Source: Magnetospirillum sp. ME-1
Lineage (GTDB): Bacteria; Pseudomonadota; Alphaproteobacteria; Rhodospirillales; Magnetospirillaceae
Assembly: GCF_002105535.1 (NCBI RefSeq)
Contig: NZ_CP015848.1
Location: 3,204,926-3,268,925, forward strand
Direction of reading: 5' to 3'
DNA: 64,000 nucleotides
Shown: in pieces, positions 9,264 to 17,384 of the stretch
How the letters are laid out: each line of letters starts with the position of its first letter
Position numbering within the stretch: the stretch's first letter is position 1
Program-made: the position numbers and the translations under genes
Notes under the pieces: generated by a model
Databases searched by the model: none
Told to the model about the DNA's origin: nothing
Seen by the model: the letters and a program-made list of their open reading frames with translations, nothing else

Positions 9264-10016
9264 TCAGCGCCGCGCCGAGGCCGCCAGGGCGCGCAGTGTG
9301 TCGGCGTTGACCTTGGCCTGTTCCGGCGAAAGATCTCGGCGCGCCATGCGTTCGGCCTCGGCGCCCTCGCCCTTCAAGGCCAGCAGCAAGGCGAGGTTCT
9401 GGCGCACCTGGGCGGTGGCGGCGGGCAGGTCGGCGGCGCGGACAAGCGTCGCCAGCCCGGCGTCCAACTGGCCGGAAAGGGCCTGGGACAGCCCCAGATT
9501 GTTCAGCACGGCGGCGTTGTCGGGGGTGATCTCCAGGGCGCGGGCATAGGCCGCCTGGGCCTCGGCGGCGCGGCCCTGGGAATCCAGCGCCACGCCCAAG
9601 GTGGAGTGGACCTCCCAATTGCCGGGCGTCATGGTCCGCGCCTCCTCCAGCACCTTGACGCACAAGGCGGCGCGGTCGGCGGCGAGATAATCCTTGCCCA
9701 GTTCCAGCAGGGCCTCGGCATCGCGGCCCAGGCGGGCCAGATGGGCCTGCATCAGGTCGGCCGCCGCCTGGCCCTGGCCGGAATAGCGCAGGTTGCGGGC
9801 CAGACCGATGGCCAGGCCGGTGTCGTCGGGGCGGCGCTGGTACAAGGTGGAGAAGTGCTGTATGGCGCCGCGATAGTCGCGGCCGGCCTCGGCCGCCAGG
9901 GCCGAGGCGCGCAAGGAGGGCTCCACCGCCGAGGACAGCCCGTTGTCCCCGCCGCCGGTCACCGAGCAGGCGGCCAGCATCAGGGCGAGGGGCAGGGCGG
10001 CGAGGCGGCTGGTCAT
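9264..10016 (-). CDS. tadD: Tad lipoprotein with TPR repeats, TadD
   Basis: A 250-residue lipoprotein needed for Flp pilus biogenesis in other bacteria. The signal peptide MTSRLAALPLALMLAAC puts the lipidated Cys at residue 17. The rest is helical TPR repeats: paired helices such as AIQHFSTLYQRRPDDTGLAIGLARNL and AAYARALEITPDNAAVLNNLG. The start at 10016 is chosen over one 33 bases upstream because it begins the lipoprotein signal. It is the only Tad gene on the minus strand, placed between tadC and the secretin N-domain gene, and diverges from the latter across 126 bp that probably hold both promoters. Confidence 0.88.
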   Translation of the reverse strand: MTSRLAALPLALMLAACSVTGGGDNGLSSAVEPSLRASALAAEAGRDYRGAIQHFSTLYQRRPDDTGLAIGLARNLRYSGQGQAAADLMQAHLARLGRDAEALLELGKDYLAADRAALCVKVLEEARTMTPGNWEVHSTLGVALDSQGRAAEAQAAYARALEITPDNAAVLNNLGLSQALSGQLDAGLATLVRAADLPAATAQVRQNLALLLALKGEGAEAERMARRDLSPEQAKVNADTLRALAASARR

Positions 10017-10142
10017 GTCTGGGACTCCGAAAGCGCTTGGGGTTATCATCCATACTCATACGCCTTTGTGAAGCCTACCACTGTGGCCGGCTTCATTCAT
10101 GCCTAGGATGAAAGGCGTCACCACGTGCGATCGAGGTTCGCC

Positions 10143-10613
10143 ATGACGTCCCGTTATTGCTTCTCCCTGCTGCTTGCCGGCCTGATCTGGGCCGCCCCCT
10201 CGGCGGGATCGGCGGCGGAGATGCTGGAAGTGCCCCTGGGCGGCGCCAGCTTGCTGCCCATGCGGGGCATGGCCCGCTCGGTGGTGGTGGGCAATCCCGC
10301 CATCGCCGACGTCACCGTCGATGGCCCCGGCACCATCACGGTGTTCGGCAAGGCGCCGGGCGGCACCACCCTGGCGGTGCTCGATGCCGGCGGCGGCGTG
10401 CTGTTTCAGCGCCGGGTGGTGGTCCTGGCCGGCGGCGACACGTCGGTGACGCTTCGCTACGGCACCGGCAAGAATTGGGTGCCGGGCGGGGCGACGGCCA
10501 TCGTCGATTGCGGCCTCAACACCTGCGCCCCGGCCAACGTCTTGTCGGGGGAAAGCCCGTACAAGGCAAAGGCGGCCGGCGCCGCGCCCGCGCCGCAAGT
10601 TCCGCCGCAATAA
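10143..10613 (+). CDS. Stand-alone pilus/secretin N-domain protein
   Basis: A 156-residue exported protein made of a signal peptide (ending about residue 24, SAGSAA) and one pilus-formation N-terminal domain like that at the front of CpaC. Compare SVVVGNPAIADVTVDGPGTITVFGKAPGGTT here with the matching CpaC stretch VVMGNSDIADVIVRAPNLVHITGRAVGQTN. No secretin domain follows. The tail holds CGLNTC, which could form a disulfide. A GAGG ribosome site precedes the start at 10143. It could help gate or recruit the secretin, but that is inference. It is followed by the TadE-like genes. Confidence 0.8.
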   Translation: MTSRYCFSLLLAGLIWAAPSAGSAAEMLEVPLGGASLLPMRGMARSVVVGNPAIADVTVDGPGTITVFGKAPGGTTLAVLDAGGGVLFQRRVVVLAGGDTSVTLRYGTGKNWVPGGATAIVDCGLNTCAPANVLSGESPYKAKAAGAAPAPQVPPQ

Positions 10614-10686
10614 TCATCCCGACATTGTGAGGCCCGCCACGGAAACGAGGCGGCGGAACATGCCATGATATCCACCGGATAATTTC

Positions 10687-11226
10687 ATGGGCGATGCCAT
10701 GTTCAGGCGGATGTTCCAGCGGATCGGAAATTTACGGCGGGACCAGCGCGGCTCGGTCATGCTGGAGTATTCCATTCTGCTGCTGCCCGCCCTGATGATT
10801 CTGTTCGGCATCTTCGAGATGGGGATGGTTCTGTTCGAGACCTCGGTGGTGGAAGGCGCCACCCGCGACGCGGCGCGGCGGCTGCGCACCGGTCAGGCCC
10901 AGACCAGCGCCGATCCCGCCGGCGCCTTCCGCCAGACGTTCTGCGCCTCGCTGTTCGGCCTGTACAATTGCAGCTCGTTCACCTTCGACGTGCGCAGCTT
11001 CTCCGACTTCACCGCCATCACCCTGCCGGCGCCGCAATTCGATGCCCAGGGCAACGTGTCAAACGCCCAGTTCACCCCGGGCGGCGCGGGAACCATCATG
11101 ACGGTGCGGGTGATCTACCGCCACGTCTTCGCCACGCCGCTGATCGGCAGGCTGATGGGGGCGGGAGGCGGCAACACCCTGCCGGTGACCTCGACCGCGG
11201 TGTTCAAGTCGGAGCCGTATTCATGA
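10687..11226 (+). CDS. tadE: TadE-like pseudopilin
   Basis: A 179-residue minor pilin-like protein. After a basic N-terminus comes DQRGSVMLEYSILLLPALMILFGIFEMG, a TadE-type processing region with Glu in the hydrophobic helix, then VVEGATRDAARRLRTGQ, typical of the family. The remaining part is periplasmic. TadE proteins are cleaved by the Tad prepilin peptidase and help build the fibre. The start is uncertain: ATG at 10687 or 10699, neither with a good ribosome site. Its stop overlaps the next gene by 4 bp. Confidence 0.85.
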   Translation: MGDAMFRRMFQRIGNLRRDQRGSVMLEYSILLLPALMILFGIFEMGMVLFETSVVEGATRDAARRLRTGQAQTSADPAGAFRQTFCASLFGLYNCSSFTFDVRSFSDFTAITLPAPQFDAQGNVSNAQFTPGGAGTIMTVRVIYRHVFATPLIGRLMGAGGGNTLPVTSTAVFKSEPYS

Positions 11227-11762
11227 GCCCCGCGACGCTCCGGCGCCTGATGGGCGACCGCAAAGGCGTGGCGGCGGTGGAATTCGCCCTGACCCTGCCC
11301 ATCATGATCACCGCCCTGCTGGGCACGGTGGAGATCACCAATCTGGTCAAGAGCTACGGCAAGACCGTTTCGGCGGCCCAGACGGTGGCCGATCTGGCCG
11401 CCCAGTCCTCGGCGCTCACCACCGCCCAGATGGATTCCATCCGCACCGCCGCCCAGCGGGTGCTCGATCCCCTGGTCAGCAATGCCGGCAATCTCGGCCT
11501 GGACGTGGTCAGCGTCGGATTCGACGCCGCCGGTACTCCCAGCCAGTTGTGGCGCTACCAGTGGGGCGCGGTGTCGGGCGCGCCGTCGCTGGCCGGGGCC
11601 AAGGGGCTGGGCGCGGCGGGGGAAAGCGTGATCATGGTCCGTCTTTCCTATGTCTGCGTGCCGGTGCTCCACCATCTGGTGCCCAGCAAGACCTTCACCG
11701 AGATGTCCTATACGCGCCCCCGTCTGGTGCGCAAGATCGCCTTGAACGGCGTGGGAGGCTAG
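11223..11762 (+). CDS. Second TadE/TadF-like pseudopilin
   Basis: A 179-residue protein with the TadE/F pattern: short basic N-terminus, GDRKGVAAVEFALTLPIMITALLG with Glu in the processing position, then a periplasmic body with amphipathic helices (AAQTVADLAAQSS). It probably works with the preceding TadE and the following TadG; whether it corresponds to TadF is not clear. Coupled by ATGA overlap with the gene before it and only 2 bp from tadG. Confidence 0.82.
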   Translation: MSPATLRRLMGDRKGVAAVEFALTLPIMITALLGTVEITNLVKSYGKTVSAAQTVADLAAQSSALTTAQMDSIRTAAQRVLDPLVSNAGNLGLDVVSVGFDAAGTPSQLWRYQWGAVSGAPSLAGAKGLGAAGESVIMVRLSYVCVPVLHHLVPSKTFTEMSYTRPRLVRKIALNGVGG

Positions 11763-11764
11763 CC

Positions 11765-13159
11765 ATGCTCCGATCCCTGCTCGCCCGCCTGATCCGCAGC
11801 CGCGACGGCAACATGGTGATCATGCTGGCCATCGGCCTGCTGCCCATCGTCGCCACCATCGGTCTGGGGGTGGACGTGGCCCGCGCCTATGCGGTGAAGA
11901 GCCGCATGGCCGCCGCGCTGGACGCCGCCGCCCTGGCGGTGGGATCAAGTTCGGGCACCGACGCCCAGCTTTCCGCCGTGGCGCAGAAATTCTTCGACGC
12001 CAATTATCCCCCCGGCAGCCTGGGGGCCCACCCGTCCGTCGCGGTCAAGGTGAGCGGCGACGTCATCTCGGCCAGCGCCTCGGCGGCGGTCGCCACCGTG
12101 TTCATGAAGGTGATGGGGGTGAACGAGGTGCCCATCGCGGTCGACAGCACGGTGAACCGCCAGATCGCCGGGCTGGAACTGGCCATGGTGCTGGACAACA
12201 CCGGCTCCATGACCACCAACAACAACATCCAGGCGGTGCGCGACGCCGCCAACCAGCTGACCGACATCCTGTTCGGCACGGCGACGGTGCATCCCTATCT
12301 GAAGATCGCCCTGGTGCCCTATTCGGTGGCGGTCAATCCCGGTTCGGTGGCGCCCAGCCTGATCACCACCGGCGACACCTACGCCCCCAACAACGTGCTG
12401 GGCTGGAAGGGCTGCGTGGTGGAGCGGGCAGGCGCCAACGCCATGGGCGACACCTCGGCGGCGACAGCCCCCTGGACCCGCTACAACTGGCTGCCGGCCA
12501 TCGACAATTACTACGACGTCACCAAGGCCTCCACCGTCTACGCCAGCCCGTCCCACGGCAACGGCTCCACCGGTCCCAATGTGGGCTGTCCGACGGCCAT
12601 CACGCCGCTCACCAACGTCAAGGCGACGCTGACCGCCGCCATCAACGCCCAGGAGGCGTGGAGCCGGGGCGGCACGCTGTCGGATGTGGGCATGGCCTGG
12701 GGCCTGCGCGTGCTGTCGCCCGAGCCGCCCTTCACCGAGGGGCTGCCCTGGGGCACGCCCAAATGGAGCAAGGCGGTGATCCTGATGACCGACGGCGACA
12801 ACCAGTTCTACAAGCTGACCAGCAATACCGGCGTCAACAAGGTCAACAGCGCGGTGAATTCCGATTACAGCGCCTATGGCCGCCTGGACGAGCTGGGCCG
12901 CATCGGCACCACCAGCACCACCACCGCCAAGACCACCATCAACAACCGCCTCGCCTCGGTATGCAACGCCATGAAGGCCAAGAACATCATCGTCTATACG
13001 GTGACCTTCACCTCGGGCATCAACCAGGCCACCAAGGACATCTACAAGACCTGCGCCACCGACCCGTCCAAGTACTTCGACTCGCCCTCCCAGGACGAGT
13101 TGAAGAGCGCCTTTCGCGCCATCGCCACCAGCCTCAGCAATCTTCGGGTCAGCCAGTAG
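11765..13159 (+). CDS. tadG: TadG-like protein with von Willebrand factor A domain
   Basis: A 464-residue protein with an N-terminal membrane helix of TadE/G type (DGNMVIMLAIGLLPIVATIGLGVDVARAY) followed by a Flp-pilus assembly TadE/G-like region and a vWA domain. The vWA metal site is visible as MVLDNTGSM (DxxGS-like) with a later AVILMTDGDNQFY. The vWA domain is interrupted by a Gly/Asn/Thr-rich stretch, usual for bacterial TadG. It is the last gene of the Tad locus. Surface or periplasmic location is inferred. Confidence 0.9.
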   Translation: MLRSLLARLIRSRDGNMVIMLAIGLLPIVATIGLGVDVARAYAVKSRMAAALDAAALAVGSSSGTDAQLSAVAQKFFDANYPPGSLGAHPSVAVKVSGDVISASASAAVATVFMKVMGVNEVPIAVDSTVNRQIAGLELAMVLDNTGSMTTNNNIQAVRDAANQLTDILFGTATVHPYLKIALVPYSVAVNPGSVAPSLITTGDTYAPNNVLGWKGCVVERAGANAMGDTSAATAPWTRYNWLPAIDNYYDVTKASTVYASPSHGNGSTGPNVGCPTAITPLTNVKATLTAAINAQEAWSRGGTLSDVGMAWGLRVLSPEPPFTEGLPWGTPKWSKAVILMTDGDNQFYKLTSNTGVNKVNSAVNSDYSAYGRLDELGRIGTTSTTTAKTTINNRLASVCNAMKAKNIIVYTVTFTSGINQATKDIYKTCATDPSKYFDSPSQDELKSAFRAIATSLSNLRVSQ

Positions 13160-13185
13160 AGCCGCATGCTTCTCAGTCGCCGGGC

Positions 13186-13266
13186 GCGGGCCTCAAGCCC
13201 GCTTGGCTTCCGCGGCATAAGCCGCGCGGCCCCTTGGGCCTAGCCGGGCCTCGATCGGGGCCCGGC
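13186..13266. repeat. Three hairpins after tadG
   Basis: Consecutive perfect stems are seen at 13186-13202 (GCGGGC/GCCCGC), 13212-13225 (GCGGC/GCCGC, ATAA loop) and 13243-13266 (GCCGGGCC/GGCCCGGC). None has a T run, so this is either a factor-dependent end of the Tad transcript or a repeat element. The AT-rich stretch at about 13272-13290 before the permease could hold its promoter. Confidence 0.55.
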
Positions 13267-13336
13267 ATCAAACTCCATATAAAGTTTATGGGCAGGCGTT
13301 GCCGTTGAGAGGCGTTCGCACTAATGTGGGCCGGTC

Positions 13337-14983
13337 ATGTCCGCGTCATTGCCGTCCGTCCCCGCCGTCAAAGCGCTTTCCTCCCGCCCGCCCGGCGCGG
13401 GCTGGGTGGTTCTGGCCGTGGGGCTGGCGGGGCTGGTCGCCCTGCCGGTGGTGGTGGTGGCGGCCAATCTGGTGGCGCCCACCGAAGGGGTGTGGAGCCA
13501 TCTGGCCGAGACGGTGCTGGGGTCCTATATCGCCAATTCCCTGTGGCTGATGCTGGGCGTCGGCGTGGGCGTCGGCATCGGCGGGGTGGGCACCGCCTGG
13601 CTGGTCACCATGTGCCGCTTTCCGGGAAGCCGTCCTTTGGAATGGGCGCTGCTGCTGCCCATGGCCATGCCGGCCTATGTGGTCGCCTATACCTATACCG
13701 GGCTGCTGGATTACGCCGGGCCGGTGCAGTCGTCCTTGCGCGCCCTGTTCGGCTGGAAAAGCGCGCGGGATTACTGGTTCCCCGAGGTGCGGTCGCTAAG
13801 CGGGGCCATCTGGGTGATGAGCATGGTGCTCTATCCCTATGTCTACATGATGGCGCGGGCCGCCTTTCTGGAACAGTCGGTCTGCGTGCTGGAGGCGGCG
13901 CGCACCCTGGGGCGCTCGCCCTGGCGGGCCTTCGTCCAGGTGGCGCTGCCGCTGGCCCGCCCGGCGGTGGTGGCGGGCGTGGCCCTGGCCCTGATGGAGA
14001 CGCTGAACGATTTCGGCACCGTCCATTACTTCGCCGTGGACACCTTCACCACCGGCATCTACCGCACATGGCTGGGCCTGGGCCAGCCGGCGGCGGCGGC
14101 GCAGCTGGGCGCGGTGCTGATGCTGTTCGTCCTCTCGCTGGTCCTGGCCGAGCGCATGTCGCGGGGAGCGGCCCGCTTCCACCACACCACCGGCCGCTAC
14201 CGCCGCCTGCCCCAGCTGGAGCTGAGGGGGGCTAAGGCCCTGGCCGCCCTGGCGTTCTGCGCCATGCCGCTGGTCTTGGGCTTCCTGGCCCCCGGCGGCA
14301 TGCTCGCCGTCTGGGTGGTGCAGGACGGAATCCTTTCCGGGCTGGGCGAACTGGCCGGCAACAGCCTGATTCTGGCCGGCATGGCGGGCATGGCGGCCGT
14401 GGCCGTGGCCCTGCCGCTGGCCTATGCCCAGCGGCTGCGGCCCTCCCCCCTGGTCAAGACCTGCGTGCGGCTGGCCTCGCTGGGCTATGCGGTGCCGGGT
14501 TCGGTCATCGCCGTGGGCATCATGGTGCCGCTCACCGCGCTCGACCGCATGCTGGGCGGCTTGTTCCTCACCGGCACTGTGGTGGCGCTGACCTACGCCT
14601 ATCTGGTGCGCTTCCTGGCGGTGTCGGTCAATGCGGTGGAATCCAGCCTGGGCAAGATCACGCCGTCCATGGAGGCCGCCGCCCGGACGCTCGGCGCCGG
14701 GCTGGGCAAGACCCTGCGGCGCGTCCACATCCCCATGATGCGCACCAGCCTGCTGTCGGCGGCGCTGCTGGTCTTCGTGGACGTGATGAAGGAATTGCCG
14801 GCCACCCTGCTGATGCGTCCCTTCAATTTCGACACCCTGGCGACCCGGACCTTCACCCTGGCCTCCGACGAGCGCCTGGCCGACGCGGCGGCGCCCGCTT
14901 TGGCCATCGTGGTGGCCGGACTGCTGCCGGTGATGCTGCTGAGCCGGGCCATCGCCCGTTCCCGACCCGGAGAAGAGGAATGA
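13337..14983 (+). CDS. fbpB: Ferric iron ABC transporter, fused permease (FbpB type)
   Basis: A 548-residue inner-membrane permease with two tandem binding-protein-dependent transport domains and about 12 helices, the arrangement of SfuB/FbpB iron permeases. Both EAA loops that contact the ATPase are seen: EAARTLGRSPWRAFVQVALPL in the first half and EAAARTLGAGLGKTLRRVHIPM in the second. It imports Fe(III) delivered by the binding protein encoded at 16138. Its stop overlaps the ATPase start by 4 bp. Specificity for iron rather than thiamine or other ligands is inferred from the neighbours. Confidence 0.88.
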   Translation: MSASLPSVPAVKALSSRPPGAGWVVLAVGLAGLVALPVVVVAANLVAPTEGVWSHLAETVLGSYIANSLWLMLGVGVGVGIGGVGTAWLVTMCRFPGSRPLEWALLLPMAMPAYVVAYTYTGLLDYAGPVQSSLRALFGWKSARDYWFPEVRSLSGAIWVMSMVLYPYVYMMARAAFLEQSVCVLEAARTLGRSPWRAFVQVALPLARPAVVAGVALALMETLNDFGTVHYFAVDTFTTGIYRTWLGLGQPAAAAQLGAVLMLFVLSLVLAERMSRGAARFHHTTGRYRRLPQLELRGAKALAALAFCAMPLVLGFLAPGGMLAVWVVQDGILSGLGELAGNSLILAGMAGMAAVAVALPLAYAQRLRPSPLVKTCVRLASLGYAVPGSVIAVGIMVPLTALDRMLGGLFLTGTVVALTYAYLVRFLAVSVNAVESSLGKITPSMEAAARTLGAGLGKTLRRVHIPMMRTSLLSAALLVFVDVMKELPATLLMRPFNFDTLATRTFTLASDERLADAAAPALAIVVAGLLPVMLLSRAIARSRPGEEE

Positions 14984-16041
14984 CCGAGACCGGCCTGATC
15001 ATCGAGTCCGTCAGCCACGATTACGGCGGCAAGGAGGTGGTGCGCGAGGTCTCCCTGCGGGTGGGGCCGGGCGAGCTGGTCTGCCTGCTGGGGCCGTCGG
15101 GCTGCGGCAAGACCACCACCTTGCGCATTGCCGCCGGGCTGGAGGCGCCGCGCAAGGGGCGCGTCTTCCTGGGCGGCCGGCTGGTGTCGGGTGACGGCAC
15201 CCATCTGGCGCCCGAGCATCGCAACGTGGGCTTCCTGTTCCAGGACTACGCCCTGTTCCCCCATCTGAACGTCCTGGGCAATGTCGAGTTCGGCCTGGAT
15301 CGCCTGTCTAAGACGGAACGGCGGGGCCGGGCGCTGGCGGTGCTCGATCAGGTGGGCATGGCGGCTTACGCCGATGCCTGGCCGCACCAATTGTCGGGCG
15401 GGCAGCAGCAGCGGGTGGCGCTCGCCCGCGCGTTGGCCCCCCACCCAAAGCTGATGCTGCTGGACGAGCCGTTCTCGGGCCTGGACAAGCGACTGCGCGA
15501 TCAGGTGCGGGACGAGACCCTGCACGTGCTGAAGACCTCGGGCGTCTCGACCCTGATGGTCACCCACGACCCCGAGGAGGCCATGTTCATGGCCGACCGC
15601 ATCGCCGTCATGCGGGCGGGCAAGGTGGTGCAGATGGGCGAACCCGCCCTGCTCTACAATCGCCCGGTGGATGCCTTCGTGGCCTCCACCTTCGGCGAGA
15701 TCAACGTGATCGAGGCCCAGGTGGCGGGCGGCGCGGTGGAGACGGCCGTGGGCCGCTTCGCCGCCCCGGGACTGGACGAGGCCCAGGCGGCCGGGGTGCT
15801 GATCCGCCCCGAGGGCGTAACCCTGACCGCAGCCTCCGACGGCGAGGGCGTGGTGCTGGTCAGCCACCATCTCGGCCGCTCCAGCCTGGTCCATCTGCGG
15901 GTGGAAAAGCCCGGAATGGCGCCGCAGCACCTGCACGCCCGCCTGCCCGGTTCCATCTGTCCGGCGGAAGGGGCGCGGGTCCGCCTGCACATAGACCCCG
16001 CCCAGGCCTTCGTCTTTCCCGCCGGGGGCGACGGACCCTGA
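14980..16041 (+). CDS. fbpC: Ferric iron ABC transporter, ATP-binding protein (FbpC type)
   Basis: A 353-residue ATPase energising iron import. Visible motifs are Walker A GPSGCGKTTT, the Q-loop in FLFQDYALFPHL, signature LSGGQQQRVALARAL, Walker B LMLLDEPFSGLD and the switch His in MVTHDPEEA. The C-terminal part (about 240-353) is a TOBE-like domain as in FbpC. Start overlaps the permease stop (ATGA), so the two are coupled. A 96-bp gap with a Fur-like site separates it from the binding protein. Confidence 0.92.
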   Translation: MTETGLIIESVSHDYGGKEVVREVSLRVGPGELVCLLGPSGCGKTTTLRIAAGLEAPRKGRVFLGGRLVSGDGTHLAPEHRNVGFLFQDYALFPHLNVLGNVEFGLDRLSKTERRGRALAVLDQVGMAAYADAWPHQLSGGQQQRVALARALAPHPKLMLLDEPFSGLDKRLRDQVRDETLHVLKTSGVSTLMVTHDPEEAMFMADRIAVMRAGKVVQMGEPALLYNRPVDAFVASTFGEINVIEAQVAGGAVETAVGRFAAPGLDEAQAAGVLIRPEGVTLTAASDGEGVVLVSHHLGRSSLVHLRVEKPGMAPQHLHARLPGSICPAEGARVRLHIDPAQAFVFPAGGDGP

Positions 16042-16084
16042 TTTTCCCCAAGGCCCTTTTTTTAATACGGGAACCATGCTACAT

Positions 16085-16103
16085 GATTATGAGAATGCGA
16101 GTC
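16085..16103 (+). promoter_or_regulatory. Possible Fur box before the iron-binding protein
   Basis: The 19-mer GATTATGAGAATGCGAGTC matches the classical Fur consensus GATAATGATAATCATTATC at about 13 of 19 positions, mostly in the left half. It lies about 35 bp upstream of the binding-protein start, where a repressor would block transcription. Iron control is expected for this operon, but the match is partial. Confidence 0.4.
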
Positions 16104-16137
16104 CGTCGCAATATCAACTGGTCATGAGGGCAAGGTC

Positions 16138-17148
16138 ATGATGCGTCTGCTGGGTCTGGTATTGGGTGGCGTGATGGCGGTTGGGGCCGCCGCCGCCGCC
16201 GAGGTCAACGTCTATTCGGCGCGCAAGGATCACTTGCTGAAGCCGGTGCTCGACCAGTTCACCGCCAAGACGGGGATCAAGGTCAACCTGCTGTCGGCGG
16301 GCGAGGAGCAGTTGCTGGAGCGCCTGAAGAGCGAAGGCCCGGGCAGCCCCGCCGACCTGTTCATCACCACCGACGTGGCCCATCTGCACAAGGCGCGCGT
16401 CGCCGGGGTGCTAGCGCCCACCCAATCGGCCGAGCTGGACAAGAACATTCCCGCCCGCTACCGCGATCCCCAGGGCTATTGGTACGGGTTGTCGGCCCGC
16501 GCCCGCGTGGTGCTCTACGCCAAGGACCGGGTGAAGCCCGCCGAGCTTTCCACCTACGAGGATCTGGCCGATCCCAAGTGGAAGGGCCGCATCTGCGTGC
16601 GCTCGTCGTCGTCCACCTATAACCAGTCGCTGCTGGCCGGGCTCGTCGCGGTGATGGGGCCTGATAAGGCCGAAGCCTGGGCCAAGGCCATGGTCGCCAA
16701 CATGGCGCGCAAGCCCCAGGGCGGCGACCGCGACCAGATCGCCGCCGTGGCCGCCGGCCAGTGCGACCTGGCCATCGCCAACACCTATTATTTCGGCGGC
16801 ATGCAGGCCTCGCCCAAGGCCGAGGAAAAGGACGCCGCCGCCAAGGTCGGCATCTTCTTCCCCAACCAGCAGGGCCGGGGGGCGCACATGAACGTGGCCG
16901 GGGCCGGCGTCACCGCCAGCGCCAAGCACAAGGCCGAGGCCACCCGCCTGCTGGAGTTCCTGTCGGGCCCCGAGGCGCAGAAGACCTTCGCCGAGGCCAA
17001 CAACGAATTCCCCGTCCTGCCTTCCGCCCAGGCCTCGCCCATCGTCGCCGCCTGGGGAGCCTTCAAGGCCGAGGACATCAACGTCGCCATGCTGGGCGAG
17101 AACAACCCCGTCGCCGTGCGCATCTTCGACCGGGTCGGTTGGCGGTAG
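16138..17148 (+). CDS. fbpA: Periplasmic ferric iron-binding protein (FutA/FbpA type)
   Basis: A 336-residue solute-binding protein of the iron ABC importer. A signal peptide (about 1-22, ending AAAAA) precedes the mature start EVNVYSARKD, typical of FutA/FbpA. The C-terminal lobe carries ANTYYFGG, where the paired tyrosines are ligands to iron in this family; a Tyr in VYSARK and another in YWYGLSARARVV are further candidates. Two adjacent ATG codons (16138 and 16141) are possible starts. The gene order permease-ATPase-binding protein differs from the common binding-protein-first order, and a separate promoter is likely. Confidence 0.9.
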   Translation: MMRLLGLVLGGVMAVGAAAAAEVNVYSARKDHLLKPVLDQFTAKTGIKVNLLSAGEEQLLERLKSEGPGSPADLFITTDVAHLHKARVAGVLAPTQSAELDKNIPARYRDPQGYWYGLSARARVVLYAKDRVKPAELSTYEDLADPKWKGRICVRSSSSTYNQSLLAGLVAVMGPDKAEAWAKAMVANMARKPQGGDRDQIAAVAAGQCDLAIANTYYFGGMQASPKAEEKDAAAKVGIFFPNQQGRGAHMNVAGAGVTASAKHKAEATRLLEFLSGPEAQKTFAEANNEFPVLPSAQASPIVAAWGAFKAEDINVAMLGENNPVAVRIFDRVGWR

Positions 17149-17178
17149 ACCGGGCTATCGCCCGCACCTGTTCACTTT

Positions 17179-17275
17179 CGTCACCCCGGCCTTGAGCCGG
17201 GGTCTAGGAGTCGCGGAAAAGGCTGGAGGTGCACCCCCTGGATCCCGGATCGCGCTTCGCTTGTCCGGGATGACG
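17179..17275. repeat. Intergenic inverted repeat
   Basis: Begins CGTCACCCCGGCCTTGAGCC and ends with CCGGGATGACG, with an inner GGATCCCGGATCGCGCTTCG stretch. It belongs to the dispersed family of CGTCA-flanked palindromes seen throughout this window. It occupies much of the 236-bp gap between the iron-binding protein and malyl-CoA lyase; nothing else is visible there. Confidence 0.7.
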
Positions 17276-17384
17276 ACGCGAACAGGGGCGGGAGCCCCAG
17301 CGTGGGCGCTTTCTTCTTGTGCGGCGCAGCAGGGCGAAGCATTATTGCGGCCCACCGTCATTCGCCGCAAGGAGATTGCGCCCC

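Noticed and set aside
13270-13295. CCATATAAAGTTTATGG before the iron permease as a Fur or Irr site.
   Set aside because: It is a short imperfect palindrome without the GATAAT repeats; better read as an AT-rich promoter area.
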